A program made the translations under genes and the position numbers. Positions 1-6,192 of a stretch of DNA of 11,693 nucleotides are shown one piece after another. Below the pieces are notes generated by a model, which saw only the letters and a program-made list of their open reading frames with translations, was not told the DNA's origin and did no database searches. Location: the NCBI GenBank assembly GCA_028274925.1, contig JAQCNR010000003.1:1-11693 (forward strand), read 5' to 3'. Position 1 is the first letter of the stretch. Each line of letters begins with the position of its first letter. The stretch comes from Halovenus sp. GTDB lineage: Archaea > Halobacteriota > Halobacteria > Halobacteriales > Haloarculaceae.

Positions 1-984
1 GACAGAGAGGCGTGGACGCGCGACCCACTCGGCGAGCATGTCGATGGACTCGTGTACGGCCGCGGTGCAACTGATATGAAAGGCGGGGTCGCGTCGATGT
101 TGTTTGCGGTCCAGGCGTTCGCCGCGACATCCACCCAGCCGCCCGTCACCCTCCTCGGTGCGCTTGTGAGCGACGAGGAAGTTGCCGGTGACGCTGGCTT
201 GCCTGCGCTTTTGACAGCTGGACATCTCGACGCGGACGCCTGCCTAATCGGCGAGCAAACCTGTGTAACGGGCCGACATTCTGTGACAGTCGCCGACCGC
301 GGCAGCATCTGGCTGACGCTCGAAGCAACTGGAGAGAGTGCCCACGGCTCACGTCCAGCCCTCGGTGTCAATGCGATCGACCGGCTCTACGACGCCGTCA
401 GAACCCTCCGTGAACGGTTCGGCAGTAAGCGGCTCGATATCGACCCAACGCTAGAACCGGTCATCGACGACTCTGTCGAGTATTACACCCCATCGATGGG
501 CGAAGACGTTGCCAGTGACCTGTTTCGATACCCGTCTATCAACCTCGGTGTGCTGGAGGGCGGCGAGACAATCAACAGTGTTCCGCAGTCTGCTCGCGCC
601 GAGGTCGATATTCGACTGGCAGCGGGCGTTCAAACAGCAAATATGCTCTCGGAGATCCGGGCCTGTGTCGACGACTGTGAGGGTATTACGATTGCCGACG
701 TGTCCTGGAGCGTCGGGACCGCAGAAGAGCCCAACAGTCCACTCGTTGAGGCCGTCACATCGACAGCGGAAGCGACGACAGGCCAGCAAATTTTTCGTCG
801 AAGCGCAACGGGTGGCGGCGACGCCAAGACACTCCGCAACGCTGGCATTCCAACCGTCGAGTTCGCACTCGGAACTGATACCGTCCACGCGCCAGACGAG
901 TACATCCCCGCCGAAGCGCTCGTCGACAATGCGGCCGTCTACACGCAGGTCCCGGTTGCGTGGAACTCACTCCTCAACCGGTAA
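1..984 (+). CDS. M20-family metallopeptidase/deacylase (ArgE/DapE-like), 5' truncated
   Basis: The frame is open from base 1, so the start lies outside the window; 327 residues are visible of a family usually 360-420 long. Visible M20 signatures are the YGRGATDMKGG stretch (bridging metal-ligand Asp), SDEEVAGDAG (catalytic Glu followed by a metal-ligand Glu), a central dimerisation/lid domain with ESAHGSRP, and near the C-terminus SATGGGDAKTLRNAGIP and a VHAPDEYI motif supplying the last metal-ligand His. The first H-x-D metal motif must lie upstream. Members hydrolyse N-acyl amino acids or peptides in the cytoplasm using two zinc ions. Acetylornithine deacetylase, succinyl-diaminopimelate desuccinylase or a generic dipeptidase are all possible; sequence alone does not decide. 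It is followed by 113 bases without a gene and shows no evident link to the sulfur genes downstream. Confidence 0.9.
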   Translation, partial: DREAWTRDPLGEHVDGLVYGRGATDMKGGVASMLFAVQAFAATSTQPPVTLLGALVSDEEVAGDAGLPALLTAGHLDADACLIGEQTCVTGRHSVTVADRGSIWLTLEATGESAHGSRPALGVNAIDRLYDAVRTLRERFGSKRLDIDPTLEPVIDDSVEYYTPSMGEDVASDLFRYPSINLGVLEGGETINSVPQSARAEVDIRLAAGVQTANMLSEIRACVDDCEGITIADVSWSVGTAEEPNSPLVEAVTSTAEATTGQQIFRRSATGGGDAKTLRNAGIPTVEFALGTDTVHAPDEYIPAEALVDNAAVYTQVPVAWNSLLNR

Positions 985-1054
985 TCGGCATACGCCGTGG
1001 ATTTGGGTGTTCGGTAGCTTCCCAGAATGTTTCATACTATTGGAATAATAACAC

Positions 1055-1064
1055 AATATTAATA
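1055..1064 (+). promoter_or_regulatory. TATA-like promoter element for the DUF1641 gene
   Basis: AATATTAATA lies 34-43 bases before the ATG at 1098, inside the only AT-rich stretch between the M20 and DUF1641 genes (1030-1065). By the usual archaeal spacing, transcription would start about 8-12 bases before the ATG, leaving a very short leader. The same core, ACAATATTA followed by a few A/T bases and AC, recurs before the gene at 10838. Confidence 0.45.
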
Positions 1065-1097
1065 CTTGCCGGCCGCAGGAACTGTTGTGAGATTGCC

Positions 1098-1520
1098 ATG
1101 ACCGATATCGAACCTGACGAGACGGTCGCGCTGGCCGAAACGGTCGGCGAGCACGGCGACGAACTTCGAGACGCGCTCGAAACGGTGCTTGCTCTCCAGC
1201 GAAGCGGTACGCTCGACGAACTGGCTGAACTCGCCGAGGTCGGGTCGCTGGCGACTGCCGCGCTCGACGACGAGATGGTCACCTCGTTGGCTGGCACCGG
1301 CGCCGCCCTCGGCGAGGTCGCCCAGACCGCAGCGGACGACGACACCTGTGACGGTCTCGAGACACTGCTTGCGGGGATCGGCGAAGCACAGCGAGAACCC
1401 GCCGAACAGGTCGGTGCTGTCGGCCTGGTTCGCAACCTACGTGACCCGGACGTTCAGTACGGGTTTGGCTATTTGCTGGCGCTGGCGGGCGCGATTGGCC
1501 GGCGGCACGCTGAGGAGTAG
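1098..1520 (+). CDS. DUF1641 family protein
   Basis: This 140-residue acidic, largely helical soluble protein begins at the ATG that sits directly behind the AT-rich promoter stretch; the same frame is open upstream to 960, but that part crosses the promoter. The C-terminal block at residues 108-135 (VGLVRNLRDPDVQYGFG onward) is the DUF1641 hallmark also present in bacterial YrhD-like proteins. Residues 20-80 are Leu/Ala/Glu-rich helices. There is one Cys (84). The biochemical function is unknown. In haloarchaea and other prokaryotes I recall DUF1641 genes beside sulfide:quinone oxidoreductase-like flavoproteins, TusA and DsrE genes; the sulfur genes here fit that, but no SQR gene is in the window. 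The family call is firm and the role is open. Confidence 0.82.
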   Translation: MTDIEPDETVALAETVGEHGDELRDALETVLALQRSGTLDELAELAEVGSLATAALDDEMVTSLAGTGAALGEVAQTAADDDTCDGLETLLAGIGEAQREPAEQVGAVGLVRNLRDPDVQYGFGYLLALAGAIGRRHAEE

Positions 1521-1530
1521 TACTTTCTTG

Positions 1531-1559
1531 TATTGTATAATATTCACAAGTCTATTAAC
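1531..1559 (+). promoter_or_regulatory. Promoter with TATTGTA operator-like motif before the thioredoxin gene
   Basis: TATTGTATAATATTC starts at 1531, followed by an AT-rich TATA-like stretch CTATTAAC at 1552-1559, about 25 bases before the ATG at 1582. That spacing predicts a leaderless or nearly leaderless mRNA. The TATTGTA core lies just upstream of the TATA box, where an archaeal activator or repressor would bind. It recurs at four other intergenic sites in the window. Confidence 0.5.
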
Positions 1560-1581
1560 TACTCGGCGCGTACATCAGCCA

Positions 1582-1920
1582 ATGACAACACAGACGACAG
1601 ACAGCGCCAGTTTGGCTTCACTTGGTGACGGCGACATCGAGACAGCAGTCGGAGATGAGGGGGTCGCGCTCGTAGAGTTTTATACTGAGTGGTGTGGCTC
1701 CTGTCAGCAGATGAAACCGACTCTCGAACGGATTGCTGCCGACACTGAGATGACGGTTCTCACAGTCAATGTCGAGTCACATCTCGAAACTGCAATCGAA
1801 TTCGGGGCACAGCGTACGCCGACGTTCGTGTTGTTCGCTGACGGCAGGCCAGTGAAACAGCGTCGAGGTGCACAGTCCGAGCAGTCGCTTCGGGACTTGA
1901 TCGCCGAATACAGTGAGTAA
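1582..1920 (+). CDS. Thioredoxin-family protein with CGSC active site
   Basis: A 112-residue protein of ordinary thioredoxin size. The active site is WCGSC (Cys38, Cys41) in the TEWCGSCQQMKP context, and the cis-Pro loop is RTPT with Pro80. Ser replaces the usual Pro between the active-site cysteines, a change expected to shift redox potential. No signal peptide is visible, so it should be cytoplasmic. The ATG at 1582 follows the promoter stretch at the expected leaderless distance; the frame is open further upstream but runs antisense-like through the DUF1641 gene. The TAA ends 16 bases before the ATG of the PLP enzyme, so the two are probably cotranscribed. A plausible partner role is reducing enzyme-bound persulfides or disulfides; this is inferred from neighbours only. 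Confidence 0.88.
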   Translation: MTTQTTDSASLASLGDGDIETAVGDEGVALVEFYTEWCGSCQQMKPTLERIAADTEMTVLTVNVESHLETAIEFGAQRTPTFVLFADGRPVKQRRGAQSEQSLRDLIAEYSE

Positions 1921-1936
1921 TCTTCCGAGGACTACG

Positions 1937-3055
1937 ATGGACCCCAGAGAACTTCGCGCCGATACGCCCGCCCTGCACGAGGACGTGTACCTGAACTTTG
2001 GCGCACACGGCCCCAGCCCACAGTACGTCGTCGAGGCTGCCGACGAGTTCGTTCGAAGACACGAGTACGAGACGAGTGCTCGGAACGACCCCTACGACGT
2101 GGCCTTCGACGCCTACGACCGGACACGCGAACGCGTTGCAGATTTTGTCGGCGCAGACGCCGACGAAATTGCCCTCACCGAAAGCACGACTGCTGGGATC
2201 AACGCTGTCGCGAACGCGATCGACTGGCAACCAGGTGATGTTGTGGTCCGGACCGACCTCGAACACCCCGCCGGCACGCTTCCGTGGCAGCGTCTTGAGC
2301 GGGAAGGTGTCGAGGTTCGCGTCGTCGAAACTGAAGCGGGGCGTATCGACCCCGTGGCCTTTGCCGAGGCTGTCGAAGGTGCGCGTCTGGCGTGTTTCAG
2401 CGCGGTGACTTGGACCCACGGCACACAGTTACCCGTTACTGAACTCGTCGATATCGCCCACGATGCCGGTGCGCTCGCGCTTGTCGATGCCGTACAGGTG
2501 CCTGGACAGCTCCCCATGGATGTCGGGAAGTGGGACGCAGACGCCGTCGCAGCAGCAGGCCACAAGTGGCTCATGGGACTGTGGGGCGGGGGCTTTCTCT
2601 ACGTTGAGCGCGACGTAGCCGATTCGCTCGCCCCCAGAACAGTCGGCTACCGAAGTGTCGAGACACCGACCGCAGACCCTTACGAGTTTGCGGCCGGTGC
2701 CCGGCGGTTCGAGGTCGGCTCCTCGAACCCCGCCCCACACGTCGCTCTGGCTGAGGCGATTGATGCAATCGACGAAGTCGGCGTTGACCGCATCTCCAAA
2801 CAGATCGACGAACTGGCTGGACACCTCGCCGCCGGTGTTCCAGACGAGCGCCTCCTCAGTCCCACCCCGCCCGAATCTGGGCTCGTGACCATCGCTGTCG
2901 AGAATCCTGACGCGACGGTCCAGCGACTCGCGTCGTACGGGATTGTCGTCCGGGCACTGCCATCACCGAATGCCATTCGGGCGTCGGTCCATGCAGTCAA
3001 CACGCAGTCCGAAATCGAGCAACTGCTTGACGCGCTCGAACCCGAGTGGGATTGA
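1937..3055 (+). CDS. Class V aminotransferase-fold PLP enzyme (NifS/CsdA-like), lacking the persulfide Cys loop
   Basis: The 372-residue protein has fold-type I class V landmarks: a phosphate-binding segment TESTTAGINA at 81-90, a cofactor Asp at 184 (LVDAVQVPG) and the Schiff-base Lys at 210 (AAGHKWLMG). A conserved Arg at 348 (IRAS) should bind the substrate carboxylate. In SufS/CsdA desulfurases a loop with an active-site Cys follows the 'GI.VR' strand; here residues 335-352 go from GIVVRALPSPNA straight to IRAS, so loop and Cys are missing. The only Cys is at 153. It is therefore probably not a canonical persulfide-forming desulfurase; a C-S lyase, epimerase or other class V activity is possible. 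I chose ATG 1937 because GAGG at 1926-1929 is well placed; a GTG at 1913 overlapping the thioredoxin stop is the alternative. Confidence 0.85.
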   Translation: MDPRELRADTPALHEDVYLNFGAHGPSPQYVVEAADEFVRRHEYETSARNDPYDVAFDAYDRTRERVADFVGADADEIALTESTTAGINAVANAIDWQPGDVVVRTDLEHPAGTLPWQRLEREGVEVRVVETEAGRIDPVAFAEAVEGARLACFSAVTWTHGTQLPVTELVDIAHDAGALALVDAVQVPGQLPMDVGKWDADAVAAAGHKWLMGLWGGGFLYVERDVADSLAPRTVGYRSVETPTADPYEFAAGARRFEVGSSNPAPHVALAEAIDAIDEVGVDRISKQIDELAGHLAAGVPDERLLSPTPPESGLVTIAVENPDATVQRLASYGIVVRALPSPNAIRASVHAVNTQSEIEQLLDALEPEWD

Positions 3056-3061
3056 GAGACA

Positions 3062-3085
3062 ACCGGTAGCTGTTTTTATACCGGT
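3062..3085. terminator. Inverted repeat between convergent genes, possible terminator
   Basis: ACCGGTA (3062-3068) and TACCGGT (3079-3085) are perfect complements separated by 10 bases that include a run of five T. It lies six bases after the PLP-enzyme stop, where the + strand transcript meets the oncoming dsrE transcript. The T run is in the loop rather than after the stem, so a classic intrinsic terminator is not shown. The TTTTTATA inside it could instead be a TATA-like element. Confidence 0.3.
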
Positions 3086-3156
3086 AGACGGATGCAGTGC
3101 TGTGGCTCCAATCCTGAACGTTTCGCCTGTCTTCAGCAAGAGGTCGAGAGTTCAGT

Positions 3157-3222
3157 TCAGTCGAGTCGCACGCGACCGTTTTCGTCGACGATTCGGGGTA
3201 TGAGTTCATCGGGCGTGTTCAT
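3157..3222 (-). CDS. Possible 21-codon micro-ORF directly after dsrE-like gene
   Basis: On the minus strand an ATG follows the DsrE stop codon after 5 bases, and the frame runs 21 codons, rich in Asp/Glu and Arg (begins MNTPDELIPRIVDENG), to a TGA. Position and codon use resemble the genes around it, which is why it is listed. It could be a real translated peptide of the TusA-DsrE operon, a remnant of a longer gene, or chance. I recognise no family. Confidence 0.25.
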   Translation of the reverse strand: MNTPDELIPRIVDENGRVRLD

Positions 3223-3227
3223 CCCGG

Positions 3228-3800
3228 TTAGACAAGCAGCTGAATATCGGCATCAACCATATCTTGAAGGGCAGTCGCTGCGCCGACGCCCGTCGTGACA
3301 CCGTCGTAGAACTCCTCCTCGTCGTAATCCATCAGGTCGATAGTCATCTGGCAGGCCTGGAATTCGACACCCATATCGAGGCTCGTTTCCAGAAGTTCTT
3401 CGATGGTCGCGGTATCGTTGTCGTCGATTCGCCGCTCCATCATCTTCGTCGTCACGCGGTCCATGCCGGGCAGTGCCGCGATGGCGTTGGGCACGGGCAT
3501 GTTCGGGTTCCCAACGGAGCTGAGCTTGAGGTTTTTCGAGCGCTCTTTGTGCAAAATGTCCAGCCCCCAGAAAGTGTGAAAGACAGTCACGTCGTAGCCG
3601 AATGCCGCGGCGGTGCTGGCGAGAATAAGCGGGGGGTAGGCCATATCCAGCGTTCCCTTCGTCGCGATGATGCTCATCTTCTTCTCGTCGTCTTGGGCCG
3701 TGGCCTCAGCAAGCGACTCTTCGAGTTCGTCGACGCGTGCGGCCAACTCCGCACGCGAGGGCGTGTCGTCGGCTGGGGCGTCTGGTGTATCCGTACTCAT
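3228..3800 (-). CDS. DsrE/DsrF/DrsH-like sulfur-relay protein
   Basis: A 190-residue protein. Residues 15-42 form a charged, heptad-like helix typical of an N-terminal coiled coil. From 42 on comes the DsrE-like Rossmann-type domain: KMSIIATKGTLDMAYPPLIL, then FGYDVTVFHTFWGLDIL, and a C-terminal block FQACQMTIDLMD with Cys150, followed by DGVTTGVGAA. The Cys in the 'AC-M' motif is where relatives carry sulfane sulfur. COG2210-type members are usually soluble and work with TusA and rhodanese proteins in persulfide transfer. The ATG at 3800 is 2 bases after the TusA stop; a GTG at 3806 overlapping that stop (GTGA) would add two residues. It forms a two-gene operon with tusA, transcribed away from the rhodanese-dioxygenase operon. 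Confidence 0.88.
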   Translation of the reverse strand: MSTDTPDAPADDTPSRAELAARVDELEESLAEATAQDDEKKMSIIATKGTLDMAYPPLILASTAAAFGYDVTVFHTFWGLDILHKERSKNLKLSSVGNPNMPVPNAIAALPGMDRVTTKMMERRIDDNDTATIEELLETSLDMGVEFQACQMTIDLMDYDEEEFYDGVTTGVGAATALQDMVDADIQLLV

Positions 3801-3802
3801 CG

Positions 3803-4048
3803 TCACTCCGTCTTGCGAACGTAATGTTTGTACACGTCCTTGCCTTCCTCCTGCTCGACGAGTTCGACGCCCTGTGTCCCCGCGGTCCAGCCGTCGATAT
3901 CACTCATGCTGCCGGCATCCGTCGCCAGCACTTCGAGGATGTCGCCTTCTCCCAAGTCGTCGATAGTAGACTTCGTCTTTACGACTGGCATGGGACACGA
4001 TGCACCTTTTACGTCGAGCGTCTCCGTTACGTTGAATTCCGTACTCAT
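3803..4048 (-). CDS. tusA: TusA-family sulfurtransferase
   Basis: An 81-residue protein of standard TusA size. The family motif is GASCPMPVVKTK, with the sulfur-carrying Cys at 18 in the C-P-x-P signature; the rest follows the small beta-alpha-beta-alpha fold (DLGEGDILEVLATDAGSM). TusA proteins hold a cysteine persulfide and hand sulfur to DsrE-type partners, tRNA-thiolation enzymes or sulfur-oxidation pathways. It is the first gene of the minus-strand operon and overlaps or abuts the DsrE-like gene, which supports a direct donor/acceptor pair. The promoter region is shared with the divergent rhodanese-dioxygenase gene. I use the symbol tusA for the family; haloarchaeal genomes hold several paralogues and the true orthology is not established here. 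Confidence 0.9.
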   Translation of the reverse strand: MSTEFNVTETLDVKGASCPMPVVKTKSTIDDLGEGDILEVLATDAGSMSDIDGWTAGTQGVELVEQEEGKDVYKHYVRKTE

Positions 4049-4067
4049 TGATAATCTGCTCCGGTTG

Positions 4068-4093
4068 GTTTGTATTGGAGCTATCGTACAATA
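4068..4093 (-). promoter_or_regulatory. tusA promoter with TATTGTA motif (minus strand)
   Basis: Read on the minus strand, GATATTGTACGATAG (TATTGTA complement at 4087-4093) is followed by CCAATACAAACC at about 4067-4078, a weak TATA-like stretch 20-30 bases before the tusA ATG. The arrangement of core motif directly upstream of an A/T-rich box matches the thioredoxin promoter at 1531. Confidence 0.4.
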
Positions 4094-4109
4094 TCGTAGC
4101 CACGGTTAT

Positions 4110-4125
4110 AAGAATGTTGATTCTT
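4110..4125. repeat. Perfect inverted repeat in the divergent tusA / rhodanese-dioxygenase intergenic region
   Basis: AAGAAT (4110-4115) and ATTCTT (4120-4125) are separated by GTTG. The 16-base element sits between the two divergent promoters and could be an operator half-site pair or a small hairpin. Confidence 0.4.
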
Positions 4126-4229
4126 GTGGAATCTCTGAACAATTATAGAGAACAGGCCGCCGTTTTGAGGGGGTACATACGACTCGCCGGCGGTTGTAAC
4201 GCAGAATTTCCCGGTATGTTGGGCCTCTG

Positions 4230-4262
4230 TATTGTAAGAATAGTACATTTCTATGCAAACCC
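4230..4262 (+). promoter_or_regulatory. Promoter region of the rhodanese-dioxygenase operon with TATTGTA motif
   Basis: TATTGTAAGAATAGTACA starts at 4230, followed by an AT-rich stretch around TCTATGCAAACCC (4249-4261) about 40-50 bases before the start codon. The core motif is in the same orientation and relative place as at the thioredoxin gene. A short 5' leader of about 15-20 bases is expected. Confidence 0.45.
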
Positions 4263-4298
4263 TTTTGTACGTCGGTCCAGTATATCAGGGTGTACGAA

Positions 4299-5492
4299 AT
4301 GAACCCGGAAGATTTCCCAACTCCCGATGTTGAAGTCGAGACGACCACACCCGGAGCGCTGAAAGACCGCATCGATGCGGGCGAGGACCTCACGCTTCTC
4401 GACGCACGCATGCAGTCGGAGTACGAGGAATGGCATATCGATGGTGAGTCAGTCACCTCGATCAATGTCCCGTATTTCGAGTTCCTCGACGAGGAGATTG
4501 ACGAGGACGTCCTCGACGAGATTCCCGCCGACAGCGAAGTGACTGTCCTGTGTGCAAAGGGCGGAGCCAGCGAGTACGTCGCGGGCACGCTTGCGGAACG
4601 TGGATACGACGTGGACCACCTCGAAGATGGAATGAACGGCTGGGCGAGCATCTACGAGGCTGTCGAAATTACCGATTACAACGGTGCCGGGACGCTACTG
4701 CAGTATCAGCGTCCCTCCTCTGGCTGTCTTGGCTACTTGCTGTACGACGGTGGCGAGGCGGCAATCATCGACCCACTTCGGGCGTTCACGGACCGCTATC
4801 TGGACGACGCAGAAGATCTTGGCGTCGACCTGCAGTACGCGCTGGACACGCACGTCCACGCCGACCACATTTCGGGAGTCCGCGAGCTGGACAACGATGG
4901 CGTTGAAGGCGTCATTCCCGAGGCCGCCGTCGACCGCGGCGTCACCTACGCGGACCAGCTGACCACGGCCGAAGACGGCGACAGCTTTGAGCTCGGCGAC
5001 GCCACCATCGAGACCGTCTACACGCCCGGCCACACGACGGGGATGACCTCTTACCTCGTCGACGGTAGCCTGCTCGCCACCGGCGACGGGCTGTTTATCG
5101 AAAGCGTCGCCCGCCCTGACCTCGAAGAAGGCGACGAGGGTGCGCCGGATGCGGCCCGCATGCTCTACGAATCCCTCCAAGAACGTGTGCTGACGCTGCC
5201 CGACGAGACGCTGATTGGGGGCGCACACTTCAGCGACGCCGCAGAACCAGCCGCTGACGGGACCTATACCGCGCTCATCGGTGAACTCGTTGCGAATATG
5301 GACGCGCTGACGATGGACGAGGACGAGTTCGTCGAGTTAATTCTCTCGGATATGCCGCCGCGGCCGGCTAATTACGAGGAGATTATCGCGACGAACCTCG
5401 GCCAGAACGCCGTCGACGACAACGAGGCCTTCGCTCTCGAACTCGGCCCCAACAACTGTGCTGCGAGCCAGGAATCGCTCGCGGGTGACTGA
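4299..5492 (+). CDS. Rhodanese :: ETHE1-like persulfide dioxygenase (MBL-fold) fusion
   Basis: The 397-residue protein joins two domains. Residues about 10-125 are a rhodanese: LLDARMQSEYEEWHIDG, then the active loop VLCAKGGAS with catalytic Cys85, and GYDVDHLEDGMNGW. Residues about 132-375 are a metallo-beta-lactamase fold close to ETHE1/persulfide dioxygenase: THVHADH (His185, His187, Asp189, His190), PGHTTGM (His245), TGDGLFIESVARPDL (Asp263), GAHF (His310) and the tail PPRPANYEEI. His185, His245 and Asp263 are the expected iron ligands. Such enzymes oxidise glutathione- or thiol-persulfide to sulfite; which thiol haloarchaea would offer (for example gamma-glutamylcysteine) is inference. 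The rhodanese lies N-terminal, the reverse of many bacterial PDO-rhodanese fusions. It leads an operon with the YeeE genes. An in-frame GTG at 4290 is an alternative start. Confidence 0.9.
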   Translation: MNPEDFPTPDVEVETTTPGALKDRIDAGEDLTLLDARMQSEYEEWHIDGESVTSINVPYFEFLDEEIDEDVLDEIPADSEVTVLCAKGGASEYVAGTLAERGYDVDHLEDGMNGWASIYEAVEITDYNGAGTLLQYQRPSSGCLGYLLYDGGEAAIIDPLRAFTDRYLDDAEDLGVDLQYALDTHVHADHISGVRELDNDGVEGVIPEAAVDRGVTYADQLTTAEDGDSFELGDATIETVYTPGHTTGMTSYLVDGSLLATGDGLFIESVARPDLEEGDEGAPDAARMLYESLQERVLTLPDETLIGGAHFSDAAEPAADGTYTALIGELVANMDALTMDEDEFVELILSDMPPRPANYEEIIATNLGQNAVDDNEAFALELGPNNCAASQESLAGD

Positions 5493-5500
5493 GAGAGCCG

Positions 5501-6058
5501 ATGGTCTCTGATCCACTCGTCTTGCAACTGGCCGCAGAGTTGTTCCCGAACGGCGTCAGTCGGTACGCGGTCGGTGGGTTGCTGGTCGGCCTCGGTGCCG
5601 TCGTCATCTACGTGGGGACGGGGATTCCCGCGGGCGCGAGCACGTTCCTCGAATCGACACTGTCGTACGCCTCGGACCAGTCGCGGTTCCAGCAGTACGT
5701 CAGTTCGCGCGACTGGCGGGTCGTGTTCACGTTCGGTATTATTCTCGGCGCGACGCTGTTCGCGGCGACAGTCCAATCCGGTTTGGTCACAACCTCACTG
5801 TACGAGGCTGGCACGACCGGACAACTGTACGAAGTCGGCGGCGTGACGCTGTGGCTGACCGACGTTCAGCCGTGGCGGCTGTTCGCCGGTGGGATTCTCG
5901 TCGGAATCGGGACCAGAGTCGGGAAAGGCTGCACCTCCGGCCACGGCGTCTGTGGGGTTGGTTCGGCGTCGAGGACCTCCCTGGTTGGCGTCGCTACGTT
6001 CCTGCTGGTCGCAATCGGTACCGCACAACTCGTCGCGGCACTGGGGGTGAGCCCATGA
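5501..6058 (+). CDS. YeeE/YedE family sulfur-transport membrane protein, first half of split pair
   Basis: A 185-residue membrane protein with about four to five hydrophobic segments (roughly 22-40, 73-92, 126-140, 160-180). The YeeE/YedE signature is at 137-151: GTRVGKGCTSGHGVCG, with Cys144 and Cys151, followed by Ser-rich SASRTSLVG. In characterised bacterial relatives (TsuA/YeeE) conserved cysteines on the pore axis pass thiosulfate through the membrane. Those proteins are single chains of about 350 residues; here the function is divided between this gene and the one at 6189. It starts 8 bases after the dioxygenase stop and its TGA overlaps an ATG (ATGA, 6055-6058), so translation is probably coupled. 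The transported species could be thiosulfate, polysulfide or another sulfane compound; the sequence does not decide. Confidence 0.88.
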   Translation: MVSDPLVLQLAAELFPNGVSRYAVGGLLVGLGAVVIYVGTGIPAGASTFLESTLSYASDQSRFQQYVSSRDWRVVFTFGIILGATLFAATVQSGLVTTSLYEAGTTGQLYEVGGVTLWLTDVQPWRLFAGGILVGIGTRVGKGCTSGHGVCGVGSASRTSLVGVATFLLVAIGTAQLVAALGVSP

Positions 6059-6192
6059 TGGGCGAGACGCGAGCGGAGCGAGGCACGAACGGAGCGAGCG
6101 TCTCGGAGAGCGAACGGCGAACAAACGTGAGCCGTGAGCAGCGAGTGATTCGGAGCATGCGAACCGAAGCGAACGGAGGGAGCGATACGTGA
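6055..6192 (+). CDS. Possible 45-codon linker ORF within a GAGCGA-rich insert
   Basis: An ATG overlaps the stop of the first YeeE gene (ATGA), and the frame stays open for 45 codons to a TGA that overlaps the GTG start of the second YeeE gene (GTGA). The predicted peptide is rich in Arg, Glu, Ser, Thr and Gly, has low complexity, and has no hydrophobic segment or recognisable domain. It looks like a by-product of the repeat it lies in, but its exact frame fit on both sides would keep ribosomes moving from one YeeE half to the next. Whether it makes a stable peptide is unknown. Confidence 0.3.
   Translation: MMGETRAERGTNGASVSESERRTNVSREQRVIRSMRTEANGGSDT
6060..6187. repeat. GAGCGA-rich low-complexity insert between the two YeeE genes
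   Basis: About 130 bases made of short degenerate purine-rich units. GAGCGGAGCGAGG (6071), GAACGGAGCGAGC (6087) and GAACGGAGGGAGC (6171) are near copies of one 13-mer. CGAGACGC (6063-6070) and GCGTCTCG (6098-6105) form a perfect 8-base inverted repeat. Comparable GAGCGA-type sequence occurs between and inside haloarchaeal genes, from my recollection of such genomes. The bases on either side (ATGA before, GTGAGCGAAAGCC after) suggest the insert split an original ATGA stop/start overlap. No transposase and no long terminal repeats are visible. Confidence 0.6.

Noticed and set aside
960..1097. N-terminal extension of the DUF1641 frame
   Set aside because: It overlaps the end of the M20 gene and the AT-rich promoter stretch; its composition is unlike the rest of the protein.
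1189..1581. N-terminal extension of the thioredoxin frame
   Set aside because: The extension runs in another frame through the DUF1641 gene and the promoter; the 112-residue thioredoxin is full length from 1582.
3086..3156. tRNA or small RNA between the convergent genes
   Set aside because: No acceptor-stem pairing, T-loop consensus or other conserved RNA feature could be traced.
3264..3824. 186-codon + strand frame opposite the DsrE-like gene
   Set aside because: It is the shadow of the DsrE gene, whose domain and Cys motif are unambiguous on the minus strand.
6060..6187. GAGCGA-rich stretch as a CRISPR array or insertion sequence
   Set aside because: Units are degenerate and 13 bases or less without regular spacers; there is no transposase or terminal repeat.
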